Assembly (NCBI RefSeq): GCF_018130955.1
Contig: NZ_JAFCJM010000014.1
Span: 109,736-173,735 of the forward strand
Length of the DNA stretch: 64,000 nt
Source: Bradyrhizobium liaoningense
GTDB taxonomy: Bacteria; Pseudomonadota; Alphaproteobacteria; Rhizobiales; Xanthobacteraceae
Reading direction: 5' to 3'
The notes below the pieces were generated by a model. It saw only the letters and a program-made list of their open reading frames with translations, was not told the DNA's origin and did not search any database. Each line of letters opens with the position of its first letter. Within the stretch, counting starts at the first letter, position 1. Position numbers and translations under genes: made by a program. Positions 63,932 through 64,000 of the stretch are shown here, piece by piece.

Positions 63932-64000
63932 GGATTGATTGGTAACAAAACGGACCGGATGGATTGGTAACAATCGTTCACGGTTCCTTCCTCTGCGTTG
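63932..64000. mobile_element. Possible IS end (partial)
   Basis: GGATTGATTGGTAACAA (63932-63948) and GGATGGATTGGTAACAA (63957-63973) are near-identical and spaced by 25 bases, as at the ends of IS21-type elements, which carry multiple terminal repeats. The element continues beyond the window and no transposase is seen. Confidence 0.35.

Overview
The window is about 64 kb of GC-rich alphaproteobacterial chromosome, most likely from Bradyrhizobium or a close relative. The signs are a CIRCE-controlled groESL operon with a rhizobial-type promoter, a livHMGF-K amino-acid ABC cluster, a tripartite-tricarboxylate (Bug/TctC) binding protein, a CO-dehydrogenase-type cox cluster, a FixK-like box, and many copies of the palindromic intergenic repeats common in Bradyrhizobium. 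Nearly all of it reads as ordinary chromosome. No prophage, CRISPR array or complete IS element is visible; one possible IS end lies at the extreme right edge.

Layout. 0-13 kb: rhomboid protease, cupin protein, Usg-like protein, groES-groEL, a frameshifted GIY-YIG gene, lepB, two tandem AraC regulators (one broken), a frameshifted autotransporter and a slipin (SPFH) gene. 13.3-14 kb: two tandem tRNA-like sequences on the slipin strand. 14-20.9 kb: LysR regulator divergent from a cysteine hydrolase and GST, a DUF2778 protein, a DUF899 protein, and a FecR-CHASE2 cyclase pair. 20.9-25.4 kb: two lipid-carrier glycosyltransferases, small envelope proteins and a DUF72 protein. 25.8-28 kb: a periplasmic-binding-protein/pentameric ligand-gated channel fusion. 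28-38.7 kb: TctC protein, DUF488, PhzF, a membrane adenylate cyclase, a TetR-HlyD-ABC exporter operon, an ArsR-SRPBCC-GFA operon and a zinc alcohol dehydrogenase behind a FixK/FNR-like box. 38.7-46.3 kb: DUF4189 protein and a molybdenum hydroxylase maturation cluster (coxG, coxS, coxM, coxD, coxE, two XdhC genes, MobA-like) with no large-subunit gene. 46.5-53.8 kb: pcaD-like hydrolase, a membrane protein, a tiny Gln/Pro/Gly-rich protein and livHMGFK. 53.8-64 kb: response regulator, MASE4-type hybrid kinase, NylC/P1-type peptidase, EF-hand protein, rpe, small proteins, a Ser/Thr kinase-USP fusion and a phosphoesterase.

The most unusual items are (1) the tandem tRNA-like elements upstream of, and on the same strand as, a slipin gene, reminiscent of RtcB/Ro-type RNA-repair loci but with no ligase gene here; (2) the binding-protein/Cys-loop-type channel fusion; (3) a cox operon with no coxL; and (4) a kinase-USP fusion with a non-canonical catalytic loop. 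Several genes (autotransporter, AraC copy, GIY-YIG) carry single frameshifts that should be confirmed against reads before they are called pseudogenes.
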